Assembly (NCBI RefSeq): GCF_006334915.2
Contig: NZ_VDMA02000001.1
Location: 434,001-498,000 of the forward strand
DNA: 64,000 nt
Reading direction: 5' to 3'
Source: Microbispora catharanthi
GTDB lineage: Bacteria > Actinomycetota > Actinomycetes > Streptosporangiales > Streptosporangiaceae
The translations under genes and the position numbers were made by a program. This document shows positions 42,388-49,922 of this stretch, piece by piece. How positions within the stretch are numbered: the first letter of the stretch is position 1; each line of letters begins with the position of its first letter. The notes under the pieces were generated by a model. It did not search any database, was not told the origin of the DNA, and saw nothing but the letters and a program-made list of their open reading frames with translations.

Positions 42388-42785
42388 TCACTCCGCCCTG
42401 GCTGCCTCCAGGACGGGTACGGACGCGGCCCGGCGCGCGGGCAGCGTCGAGGTCGCCAGCGTCGCCACGGCCGCACCCGCCGCGATCAGCGGGAACAGCC
42501 ACCACTGTGGGGCCGGGCGCAGGTACGAGCTGCCGCTCGTCAGATGCAGCAGCACCAGCGTGCCCATCGCGATCACCGGACCGAGGATCGTGCCGAGGGA
42601 GACCACGGCCGCCGCCTCCCAGCGGACGATCGAGCGGGTCTGCCTCATGGTCGCGCCCACGGCCCCCAGCAGCCCGAACTCCCGCCTGCGTTCGGCGACG
42701 CTCATCGACACCGTGGTCGCCATCCCGAACAGCGCCAGCAACAGCGCCATGCCGACGAAGCTGTGCGTCGCGCGCAGGGCCCCAT
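42388..42785 (-). pseudogene. 3' fragment of an FtsX-like ABC permease gene
   Basis: The frame (open from 42870) becomes recognisable at about 42785: ALRATHSFVGMALLLALFGM, a transmembrane helix, then SVAERRREFGLLGAVGATMR, the conserved FtsX/MacB cytosolic loop, two more helices and PARRAASVPVLEAARAE at the C-terminus. About 130 residues remain of a protein normally several hundred long. The N-terminal part is replaced by the opposite-strand fragment at 42781. Confidence 0.75.
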
Positions 42786-43230
42786 CGGCGGCCAACTGTC
42801 CTGCGATGGTCAAACCACCTTGACCAACTCGGGCGGCCATGCGCTGTTCGCCGCTGGGCTGACCGTCCATCGTGATCTATTCTTCAGAGCTACGCGGGTG
42901 ACCGGTCAGGTAATGCTGCTCGGCGCTCAAATCCGCGGAATCCTGTGCTGCGACGGACGAACCTCGTTGGCCAACCCGGGAGGCGCGGCGCTAGACCTGG
43001 AGCGTGCCGAAATCGACGGTGCCGTTGAAATGCGTCCGGCTCGTCTGGACGGAGGCATCCGACCTGACTCACGCTCGGGTAGGCAGCTGGAAGGACGATC
43101 GAGGCACGTGGCCGACGTTCGTGCTTCTGGACGGCTTTGTCTATGGAGCGATCGATGCCCCGAATAGCACCGCGCGGCAGCGGCTGGCCTGGCTGCGCCT
43201 TAACCAAGGCGGCTACCTGCCTCCCCACGG
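42781..43230 (+). pseudogene. fragment of a pentapeptide-like/membrane-associated oxidoreductase gene, frameshifted
   Basis: From 42781 the frame reads IGGQLSCDGQTTLTNSGGHA and goes on with repeated blocks (QVMLLGAQIRGILCCDG, LANPGGAALDLERAEIDG) spaced about 45 residues apart. Near 43050 the match moves to another frame (DLTHARVGSWKDDRGTWPTF, then ARQRLAWLRLNQGGYLP). This repeat-plus-tail layout is that of actinomycete proteins named membrane-associated oxidoreductase. The 5' half is lost at the 42781 breakpoint. Nothing else is seen up to 43518. Confidence 0.65.
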
Positions 43231-43518
43231 GGGCCGCGGTGGGGCGGGGCACCCGGTTGGGATGCGGTGTGCTCCGCCCTGGAGGGCTTGTCGTCATGGG
43301 TGGCCTGGACTGATCAGGCTGCGCTTCCAGCGCGGCGCGGGAAGGTTTTCGGCGCTGGTGTCGTATCGAGGCCTCGGCCGATCGTCTGTGAGGTGAGGGC
43401 CAGGCCGTCAGCGGGCATCTCGCAGTGTTCACCTCGCGGTCAGGCGAGGTAGACCCCCGAGGGCAATCTCGCGGACGGGCTGGGAATCCACACCGGCCGA
43501 GCCCCGAAGGAGCGCAAC

Positions 43519-43917
43519 ATGCATCCCATCCTGAACACGATCGACATCGTGGTGTCCGACCTGAACGCCTCGGTAGCTTTCTACGCCCGCCTGGGCCTGA
43601 AGTTCAAGGTCGACGAGCACTCGCCCGAGCACGCCGGCTGCGACCTGCCGAACGGGTTGCACATCATGCTGGACACCGAGGGTTTCCGCACGCCGTTCCT
43701 GCCCGGCTGGAGCGCGCCGACCGGCGGGCCGCGTACCCTCCTGTGCTTCGAGTTCGACACCCCGGCCGGGGTGGACGCCACCTACGCCGAGCTCGTCACG
43801 GCGGGCTACCGCGGGATCGCCGAGCCGTTCGACGCGTTCTGGGGAATGCGGTACGCCACGGTGGCCGACCCGGACGGCAACGGCGTCGACCTGTACGCCA
43901 CCCTCCCGGCGAGCTGA
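43519..43917 (+). CDS. VOC-fold protein, first gene of the ECF42 unit
   Basis: 132 residues from ATG 43519 with a GAAGGAG site. NTIDIVVSDLNASVAFYARLGL opens and FWGMRYATVADPDGNGVDLYA closes the VOC fold. It precedes the DGPF and sigma genes by 22 bases and in the same direction, so the three are probably one operon. Its paralogue lies at 30629. Confidence 0.9.
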   Translation: MHPILNTIDIVVSDLNASVAFYARLGLKFKVDEHSPEHAGCDLPNGLHIMLDTEGFRTPFLPGWSAPTGGPRTLLCFEFDTPAGVDATYAELVTAGYRGIAEPFDAFWGMRYATVADPDGNGVDLYATLPAS

Positions 43918-43939
43918 GACGGAAAGGCAGGCAGCGACC

Positions 43940-44278
43940 GTGAAGTACGTGCTGATGTTCATCGAGACCGAGGAGTTCGCCCAGCAATTGGAAGCGATGG
44001 GCGAGCTGGAGCAGCAGACCGCCTACGCGGCCGTCGGCAAGTGGTTCGCCGACCACGCCGACAAGATCACTCACCATACGCATCTGGCTCCGGTGCACAC
44101 CGCCACCACGATGCGCCTGGGTCAGGGCGAGCCCGTCATCACCGACGGGCCGTTCGTCGAGGGCAAGGAGGTGGTCAGCGGGTTCGCCGAGGTCGAGGTG
44201 GCCGACCTGGACGAGGCGCTGAAGATCGCCCGCTCCTGGCCGGCCTGCCCGATCGTGGAGATCCGCCCGGCATCATGA
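43940..44278 (+). CDS. YCII/DGPF-domain protein
   Basis: 112 residues from GTG 43940 (GGAAAGGCAGG upstream). MKYVLMFIETEEFAQQ opens the fold and ITDGPFVEGKEVVSGF contains the DGPF signature. DGPF proteins are the characteristic genetic partners of ECF42 sigma factors, and the sigma gene overlaps its stop by ATGA. Function unknown; YCII-like folds suggest small-molecule binding or dehydrochlorinase-like chemistry. Confidence 0.92.
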   Translation: MKYVLMFIETEEFAQQLEAMGELEQQTAYAAVGKWFADHADKITHHTHLAPVHTATTMRLGQGEPVITDGPFVEGKEVVSGFAEVEVADLDEALKIARSWPACPIVEIRPAS

Positions 44279-45345
44279 ACGAGCCGGTGCACGGGCAGGT
44301 GAGCCAGAAGGTGCTGGCCCGCGTGGTACGCGAGCACGCGGGCCGGCTGGCCGCGTCCCTGGTGTCGCTGCTGGGCGACTTCGCCGCAGCCGAGGATCTG
44401 GTCCAAGACGCCGTGGAGACCGCGCTGCGGCGCTGGCCGGCAGAGGGAATCCCCGAGCGGCCGGACGCGTGGTTGTTCACCGTGGCCCGGCGGCGCGGGC
44501 TGGACGTGCTGCGCCGGGAGTCGAACTACCGGGCCAAGCTCGCCCAGCTCACCTGGCCGGCTCCCGTCCCGCATGCTGACCGGCTGCGGCTGATCTTCAC
44601 CTGCTGCCATCCGGTGCTGTCGCGGACCGCGCAGATCGCGCTCACGTTGCGGGTGGTGTGCGGGCTGTCGGCCGCGCAGATCGCCGCCGCGTTCCTCGTG
44701 CCCGGGTCCTCGGTGGCGCAGCGCATCACCCGCGCCAAACGTAAGAGCGGCGAGGCCGGGATCCCGTACCGCATTCCTGCCGAGGAGGAGTTGCCGCAGC
44801 GCGTCGAGGAGGTGCTGACGGTCATCTACCTGCTGTTCAACGAGGGCTACCTGTCCAGCACGGCGGAGCGGGCCCAGGCGCGCGACCTGGTCGACGACGC
44901 CGAGTGGCTGGCCGCGCTGCTGGCGAACCTGCTGCCCAAGGAGCCTGAGGCAGCCGGGCTGCTGGCGCTGATCCGGCTGCACCGGGCGCGTGGTGCGGCC
45001 CGCTTCGACGCCCAGGACCGTCTGGTGCTGCTGGCCGACCAGGACCGCGGCCAGTGGGACCGCCAGGCCATCGAGCAGGCCACCGCCCTGCTCACACGCG
45101 CGGCCCGCACCCACCGGCGGCCGGGACCGTACCAGCTGCAGGCGGCGATCGCGGCCTGCCATGCCGAGGCCAAGACCTTCGCCGACACCGACTGGGCGCA
45201 GATCCTGGTGTTCTACGACATGCTGCTGCATCTGGCGCCCTCACCGGTCACGCGGCTGCACCGGGCCATCGCCCTGCGGCTCGCCGGCCTCCACCTCCGC
45301 GCTGCGATGATCTGGATCAAAGACCTCGCCCGCGCCACCCCTTGA
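44275..45345 (+). CDS. ECF42-type sigma factor, C-terminus shortened
   Basis: 356 residues from ATG 44275. Region 2 (LLGDFAAAEDLVQDAVETALRRWPAEGIPERPDAWL) and region 4 (LSAAQIAAAFLVPGSSVAQRITRAK) are followed by the long helical DUF6596/TPR tail (YLLFNEGYLSS, ERAQARDLVDDAEWLAALLANLLPKEPEAAGLLALI). ECF42 proteins known to me run to about 400-420 residues with a terminal block after SPVTRLHRAIAL; here that block is replaced by about 20 unrelated residues. The tail is needed for activity in studied members, so this one may be impaired. Confidence 0.88.
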   Translation: MNEPVHGQVSQKVLARVVREHAGRLAASLVSLLGDFAAAEDLVQDAVETALRRWPAEGIPERPDAWLFTVARRRGLDVLRRESNYRAKLAQLTWPAPVPHADRLRLIFTCCHPVLSRTAQIALTLRVVCGLSAAQIAAAFLVPGSSVAQRITRAKRKSGEAGIPYRIPAEEELPQRVEEVLTVIYLLFNEGYLSSTAERAQARDLVDDAEWLAALLANLLPKEPEAAGLLALIRLHRARGAARFDAQDRLVLLADQDRGQWDRQAIEQATALLTRAARTHRRPGPYQLQAAIAACHAEAKTFADTDWAQILVFYDMLLHLAPSPVTRLHRAIALRLAGLHLRAAMIWIKDLARATP

Positions 45346-45364
45346 TCACGACCACATGCGCGCC

Positions 45365-45520
45365 CTAGACGCTGCGCAGCGGGTTGGCCACGGCGACCGC
45401 GGTGAGTTGGTTGCTGTGCAGGCGCTAAATGACGCGGTTCCAGCTGGCCGACTCGGCGAAGGCGCCGTGGACGAGAAGGATGACGGGTTGCTTCACGGGA
45501 TTGCCTTTCTGGTTGTTCAT
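45365..45520 (-). pseudogene. N-terminal remnant of an alpha/beta hydrolase, two in-frame stops
   Basis: ATG 45520 (overlapping the ferritin-like gene's stop) reads MNNQKGNPVKQPVILLVHGA, then FAESASWNRVI, TAG (45425-45427), RLHSNQLTAVAVANPLRSV and TAG (45365-45367). HGAFAESASW and VVAVANPLR blocks are typical of chloroperoxidase-like esterases. The remaining 200 residues are missing. It was once the last gene of the operon at 45517-48162. Confidence 0.7.
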
Positions 45521-47172
45521 TCGTGGAAGCCGATCTCGCGGTGGGTGCCGTCGCATAGCGGTTTGTTGCCGGAGTGGCCGCAACGGCACAGCGTCATCCG
45601 GTTCCTGGTCTCCAGGGGCCGGCCGTCCGACCGGGTGACGGGTATGCCGCCGGTCACCCACAGCGCGCTGGCCAGGCCGTCCTCCTCCTGCAGCACCGAG
45701 ATGGCGCGCGGGAGGTCGGCTTCGATCGTCTCTCCGCCGCGTTCGAGGGCGTAACTGTAGGAGCCGGAGGGGCAGTGGTCGATGCGGCCCATGATGTCCG
45801 AGCGCACGTCGCTGTCGGCGGTGTCGTCGAGCATCTTGGCGATGGGCCTGGCGCGGCCGATGCAGAAGGCGGCGTGGATGCACAGCTCGCCCACCCGCTG
45901 CGCGGAGATGCCGACGCCGTCGTGCACGTGCTGCAGCTCCCGGTAGGACTGCATCGGCGCGGCCTCGGTGCCGTCGAAGCCGATCACGGCGTGGGTGCCG
46001 TCGCAGAACGGCTTGGCGCCCGAATGGCCGCAGCGGCACAGCGCGTAGGTCTCCTCGGTCTCCAGCGGCTCGCCGGTCTTCCAGGTGAGCGCGTTCTTCT
46101 GCTCGGCGGAGACAATCTTCCGCTTGCGCCGCAGGGGGATGCGGCCGTACACGACGTATGGCCCGTTGCGGAGCACGACGATCCGCTGGTGGTCGCCCGC
46201 GCTCCAGCGGCGCAGCTCGGGCGGGACGTACTCGAAGGTGGGGCCGCCCAGCCGCATCAGCTCCTGCGCCTGGGCCTTGAGTGCGTACATCTCCCCGGTA
46301 GCGACGGCGAGCATCCTCGGGCTGCCGTTGAAGGCGACCTCCAGTAGGTGCAGGATCGCGCAGTAGGTGTGGTTGAACTCCTCCTGCGCGGCGCGGTCCG
46401 CAGGGTTGGGTGTCGGGAGGAACACCCCGGTGAGATCCACCGAGAGCTTCTCGCCGGTGGGCCCGGACTCAGGGGTGTCCCCGCGGCGGTAGCGGCGGCC
46501 GAGCTTCAGCTCCATGAAGCGGTAGTAGTGGGCGACCTCGTCCTGGTCACCGTCCCAGACCTCGCTGCGGGCGGTGCCCTCCCCCTGCTCGACGATCTCC
46601 TCAAGCGCGTCCAGCGCGGAGGCGAGGTTGGTGACGGCGACCAGCCTGCCGCCGGTATGGCGGAAGTGGCCGCCGCTCACCTGACGGGCCGGGTCGCCGG
46701 AGAAGACCTCCTTCTCGCCGAGCGTGTCGCACAAGTAGCGCAACCCCTGCTCAATCGCGGCGTAGAATTGCCCGATGGTCTCGTAGTCGTCGTCCTCCGG
46801 CGGGGCGCCGGCCGGTGCGGGCTGTTCCAGACGCAGAAACATCTCCAGCGCTTCCGGGCCGAACGGCATCAGCGACAGCTCGAGGTCGCCGTGGGGCAGC
46901 TTGCGGGGGTGAGGCGGCAGCATCTCGGGCGTGTCGAGCCGCGGGGCGCCGCCGACGGCGTTGAGCAGGTTCGCCGCCAGCGCCAGGTGCAGCATCTCCT
47001 CCACGAAGACGCTGCTCACCACCTCGACGGCCGCCGGGTTGCGCTCCGGGTCGAGGGAGTACAGCGCGGTCAGGTACGGCGGCAGCGTCGCGTGCTCCAG
47101 CTCGATCGCCCACTGCAGGTGCTCGCGGAGGCTGGCGAGCGTGTCGATCCGCGGCTCAGGCAACGTCGCCAC
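45517..47172 (-). CDS. VioB-type ferritin-like protein with two CDGSH iron-sulfur motifs and a 4Fe-4S-type segment
   Basis: 551 residues from ATG 47172. Residues 1-230 are ferritin-like (PF12902 type): ELEHATLPPYLTALYSL, FVEEMLHLALAANLLNAVGG and DEVAHYYRFMEL supply Glu/His ligands of a di-iron site. Near 377-393 the motif CRCGHSGAKPFCDGTH is an exact CxCx2Sx3PxCDGxH 2Fe-2S binding sequence; CRCGHSGNKPLCDGTH near 527-543 is a second. Between them ELCIHAAFCIGR and DHCPSG resemble DUF1271 single-cluster ferredoxin-like Cys patterns. The chain could pass electrons to an iron oxygenase-like centre. It is in an overlapping operon with a 76-residue protein and a methyltransferase. Reaction unknown. 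Confidence 0.88.
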   Translation of the reverse strand: MATLPEPRIDTLASLREHLQWAIELEHATLPPYLTALYSLDPERNPAAVEVVSSVFVEEMLHLALAANLLNAVGGAPRLDTPEMLPPHPRKLPHGDLELSLMPFGPEALEMFLRLEQPAPAGAPPEDDDYETIGQFYAAIEQGLRYLCDTLGEKEVFSGDPARQVSGGHFRHTGGRLVAVTNLASALDALEEIVEQGEGTARSEVWDGDQDEVAHYYRFMELKLGRRYRRGDTPESGPTGEKLSVDLTGVFLPTPNPADRAAQEEFNHTYCAILHLLEVAFNGSPRMLAVATGEMYALKAQAQELMRLGGPTFEYVPPELRRWSAGDHQRIVVLRNGPYVVYGRIPLRRKRKIVSAEQKNALTWKTGEPLETEETYALCRCGHSGAKPFCDGTHAVIGFDGTEAAPMQSYRELQHVHDGVGISAQRVGELCIHAAFCIGRARPIAKMLDDTADSDVRSDIMGRIDHCPSGSYSYALERGGETIEADLPRAISVLQEEDGLASALWVTGGIPVTRSDGRPLETRNRMTLCRCGHSGNKPLCDGTHREIGFHE

Positions 47173-47386
47173 CCGGCCGCGAGCCGTCCTCCAACACCTC
47201 GACCGAGTCGCGCAGCACCCGCAGAGCGATCTTCTCGCGCTCGACGTCCGTCGGGTCGTACAGCCACTCGGTGACCGGCCGCCCCATCTCCTCCTCCGGG
47301 TGGCTGGCCTCGGCGGTGATCAGCTCCTCCTCGATCTCGACGTGGAGCTCGTACAGGAACTCGTTCTCACCGTTCGGCGTGCTCAT
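47156..47386 (-). CDS. acidic 76-residue protein of the ferritin-like/CDGSH operon
   Basis: MSTPNGENEFLYELHVEIEE, then ELITAEASHPEEEMGRPVTEW, rich in Glu and Asp, with predicted helices and no Cys. Both ends overlap neighbours: its ATG 47386 overlaps the methyltransferase stop, and its last 17 bases lie in the ferritin-like gene. Tight coupling suggests a stoichiometric partner, perhaps a small subunit or chaperone. No family recognised. Confidence 0.7.
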   Translation of the reverse strand: MSTPNGENEFLYELHVEIEEELITAEASHPEEEMGRPVTEWLYDPTDVEREKIALRVLRDSVEVLEDGSRPGGDVA

Positions 47387-48162
47387 GTCTCCTCCATGGG
47401 TTGTACGGCCGGCCTGCTGACCGCGTGGATCAGATGGACGGCGATCTGGCCGGTGGCGAACAGGCGGGTGAAGCGCTCGCCCTGGCGGGCAGCGAGCGCG
47501 TAGGCGGGATCAGCCCGGTGGCGGCGGGCGACTACCGCGGCGACCTGGTCGGCGCGCCGCGACCACGACAGAGGCGCCCGGCCGGGCTGGTCGAGTTGCT
47601 CGAGAACCTCGAACCCGGCGCCTTCGAGCAGCGCGTCGAGCTCCCGGCAGGTGGGAAAGTGGTTGCCGTCGGGGACCTGGAGAACCTGCGGGCCCCTGGC
47701 CACGACCACCGAGAGCCCGAGCGAGGCGCCGGGCTTGAGCACCCGGTGGATCTCCCTGAGCACCGCGGCCTTGTCCCGCACGGTGCACAACACGCCCAGG
47801 CACCAGGCGGCGTCGGCGGTTGCCGGACGGAGCGGGATCTTTCGCCCATCGGCCGCGATGACCGGCAGTCCGAACAGTCGGGCGGCCGCGCGGCCGGCGG
47901 TAGGCATCGGCTCGATCAGGATTGGCCGGACCCCGAACCGCTCGGCCGCCCAGGCCGCAGGCCCGCCGACTCCCGCGCCCACATCGATCAGCCGCATCCC
48001 GGGTGCCAGCTCGCACGCCTCGGCCAGCCACGCCAGCGCCGCGGGGCTCGCGGTGCCACGGCAGGCAGCCGGTACGGCATGCCGCTCCCCGAGCAGCTCG
48101 ACGGCGTCGGCGGTCCAGCCCGCGACATCGTCGAACTCGGCGACCATCGCCAACGCGGTCAC
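47383..48162 (-). CDS. class I SAM-dependent methyltransferase
   Basis: 259 residues from GTG 48162 with GGGGGAAG upstream (ATG 48147 is an alternative). The SAM motif LIDVGAGVGGPAAWAAERFG is near residue 58; VIAADGRKIPLRPATADAAW and LREIHRVLKPGASLGLSVVV are motifs of the Methyltransf_11 group. The HFPTCRELDALLEGAGFEVLEQ tail is also typical. It is the first gene of the overlapping operon, so a small-molecule substrate shared with the di-iron protein is a fair guess. A CTTGT-G-ACAAG palindrome at 48224-48234 lies upstream. Confidence 0.87.
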   Translation of the reverse strand: MTALAMVAEFDDVAGWTADAVELLGERHAVPAACRGTASPAALAWLAEACELAPGMRLIDVGAGVGGPAAWAAERFGVRPILIEPMPTAGRAAARLFGLPVIAADGRKIPLRPATADAAWCLGVLCTVRDKAAVLREIHRVLKPGASLGLSVVVARGPQVLQVPDGNHFPTCRELDALLEGAGFEVLEQLDQPGRAPLSWSRRADQVAAVVARRHRADPAYALAARQGERFTRLFATGQIAVHLIHAVSRPAVQPMEET

Positions 48163-48223
48163 AACAACTTCCCCCGTTCAGTGCTGTGGCAGGATCGCCA
48201 GCTAAGACAGGACAGCCCCGGCA

Positions 48224-48234
48224 CTTGTGACAAG
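48224..48234. promoter_or_regulatory. short palindrome ahead of the methyltransferase/ferritin-like operon
   Basis: CTTGT-G-ACAAG lies 62 bases upstream of GTG 48162, between the operon and the flavoprotein remnant. It may be a regulator site; no adjacent regulator gene is intact. Confidence 0.3.
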
Positions 48235-48240
48235 AGCTGG

Positions 48241-48607
48241 CTACTCGACGAGCTTTCCTACGGTCGAGACCTCGCGCATGAGCGCCGCGATCTCGGCGGG
48301 ATCGGCGGGATGCTGCCCCGCGGTCTCGCGGCGCTCGATCGCGGTTTCGATGGTCGCGCGCGCGGCGAGCGCCTCGGCGGAGCGGCGCTGCGCGTCGAGA
48401 CCCGCGGAATACTCCGCCGCCGCCTGGCCGACGATGCGTCCGAAGACGAGGAGGCCGCCGTCGGGGTGCCGCGACCTTGATCTCTGTGTAGGCGGCTAGC
48501 GCGACCCGGTCGCGCGTGGACGACTTCATCCGCTCCGGGTCGTACCGGGACATGAATCGCTCGCCGAGCCGGTTGCGCAGGATCCCGCCCTCGCCCCGTG
48601 CCGCCTG
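48241..48607 (-). pseudogene. middle and C-terminal pieces of a fumarate-reductase/succinate-dehydrogenase-type flavoprotein
   Basis: Frame one (48607 to about 48482) reads GEGGILRNRLGERFMSRYDP and ERMKSSTRDRVALAAYTEIK, a conserved block of SdhA/L-aspartate-oxidase-like proteins. Frame two (about 48480 to TAG ending at 48241) reads GGLLVFGRIVGQAAAEYSAG and a helical C-terminus. The segment between them, about 90 residues in relatives, is gone. The matching N-terminus lies on the other strand at 48698. Confidence 0.75.
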
Positions 48608-48697
48608 CCGGCTGACGCGTCCGCGACCCCGAGCTGGTGCAGTTCCATCCATCTGGTCTCATCGCGCCAGAGAACGCGGCGGGCACGCTCGCCTCCG

Positions 48698-48786
48698 ACC
48701 ATCGGGACCGGAGGGGCCGGGCTGCGGGAGGCCATCGAACTCGCCGAGCGCGGGGTGGATGTCCTCGCGGTCAGCAAACGGCCGAA
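48698..48786 (+). pseudogene. N-terminal FAD-binding piece of the same flavoprotein, inverted
   Basis: The frame reads TIGTGGAGLREAIELAERGV then DVLAVSKRPK, the FAD dinucleotide-binding start of fumarate-reductase-type flavoproteins. It stands on the plus strand while the rest of the gene is on the minus strand, so an inversion plus deletions broke the gene. Confidence 0.65.
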
Positions 48787-49003
48787 GGTTCCTCCTCCGA
48801 CAACCGGGCGCGGGCGTACAACCTGACCAGGTCGTGGAAGACGTAACGGCCGGCGTACGGCGAGGTCAGCAGGCCCAGCTCGGCCTGCTCCTCCAGCGCG
48901 TCCCCGCTCGCACGCTCACGCCCGAGGCGTACGAAAGCTCCTCGATCGTCAACCCCGATTCCTGCCGCAACCTTCGCAGGAGCGGGCCGAACGAGCTGAC
49001 CGT
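48787..49003 (-). pseudogene. internally deleted XRE/NB-ARC (AfsR-like) regulator remnant
   Basis: From about 49003 the frame reads SFGPLLRRLRQESGLTIEEL SYASGVSVR, a helix-turn-helix start. After a frame change it reads ALEEQAELGLLTSPYAGRYV then FHDLVRLYARARLSEEE, a block that in AfsR-like regulators lies hundreds of residues further on, after the NB-ARC ATPase. The ATPase is deleted. Confidence 0.6.
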
Positions 49004-49026
49004 CCGTCCTCCTCGATCGAACGCGG

Positions 49027-49803
49027 CTACCAGGTCTGGTCGCCGGCGCGGATCAGCAACTCGTTGATGGCGATCCGCCGGTCTCGCGTGACGATGTAGC
49101 CGATGGCGTCCGCAACGTCCTCCGCAAGCAGCGCCTCGATTCCGTCGATCCGCCGGCGGGCCGCGTCCCGGACGGTGTCGCTCAGATGGTTCACCAGCTC
49201 GGTGTCCACGGTGCCGGGCTCCACCACACTGACCCGGACGCGTTCGCTGAGCAGTTCCTGGCGGAGCGATTCGGTGAACGCGTTCAGGCCGGACTTGGTC
49301 AGGCCGTAGACGCTGCTCCCCGGCCGGGCGACTCGCCCGGCCGTCGAGCTGACGTTCACCAGGTCTGCCACCTGCCGGGGGGATGTCGACGCCGCGTAGA
49401 TCAGGTGGGGGATGGCGGCGTGCGTGACGTGCAACAGCGCCGCCACGTTGAGCGAGATCATCCGATCCCATTCTTGGACGGTGGTGTGCAGCGCCGAGTT
49501 GAGCAGCATGATCCCGGCGTTGTTGACCAGGATGTCCAGCCGTCCGAACCGGTCCAGCGTGTCCTGCACCACGTCCTCGGCACGCTCGGGTTCGGTGATG
49601 TCGGCTTCCAACCCGACGGCCTCACCGCCGAGCATCGCGATGTCGCCCGCGACCCGGTCCAGGCGGTCGCGGCGGCGGGCTACGAGAGCGACCGCCGCGC
49701 CCTCACGGGCGAGGCGGCATGCGGTCGCGGCACCGATTCCGCTGCTCGCGCCGGTGACGAGCGCGACGGCGCCGTCGAGCGGCTGATCATGAACTATCCC
49801 CAC
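49027..49803 (-). CDS. short-chain dehydrogenase/reductase (classical SDR)
   Basis: 258 residues from GTG 49803 with GGGAGG 9 bases upstream. NAD(P) motif VTGASSGIGAATA near residue 16, LVNNAGIMLLNSA near 91, catalytic Ser in LVNVSSTAG and YGLTK with Tyr and Lys near 164-168, all intact. ARRRDRL after strand 2 suggests NADP preference. It is the only intact gene between 48.2 and 53.2 kb. Substrate unknown. Confidence 0.92.
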   Translation of the reverse strand: MGIVHDQPLDGAVALVTGASSGIGAATACRLAREGAAVALVARRRDRLDRVAGDIAMLGGEAVGLEADITEPERAEDVVQDTLDRFGRLDILVNNAGIMLLNSALHTTVQEWDRMISLNVAALLHVTHAAIPHLIYAASTSPRQVADLVNVSSTAGRVARPGSSVYGLTKSGLNAFTESLRQELLSERVRVSVVEPGTVDTELVNHLSDTVRDAARRRIDGIEALLAEDVADAIGYIVTRDRRIAINELLIRAGDQTW

Positions 49804-49922
49804 GACCGCGCCTCCCGCGTTCAGCCGAACTACCTACGCGACGAGACTCGCGCAGCCGGCCCAGGGCCGAACCAGGGTGTCTCACTGGTCAACCGGAGCC
49901 AGGGATCGCCCCGGGGTCGGGA

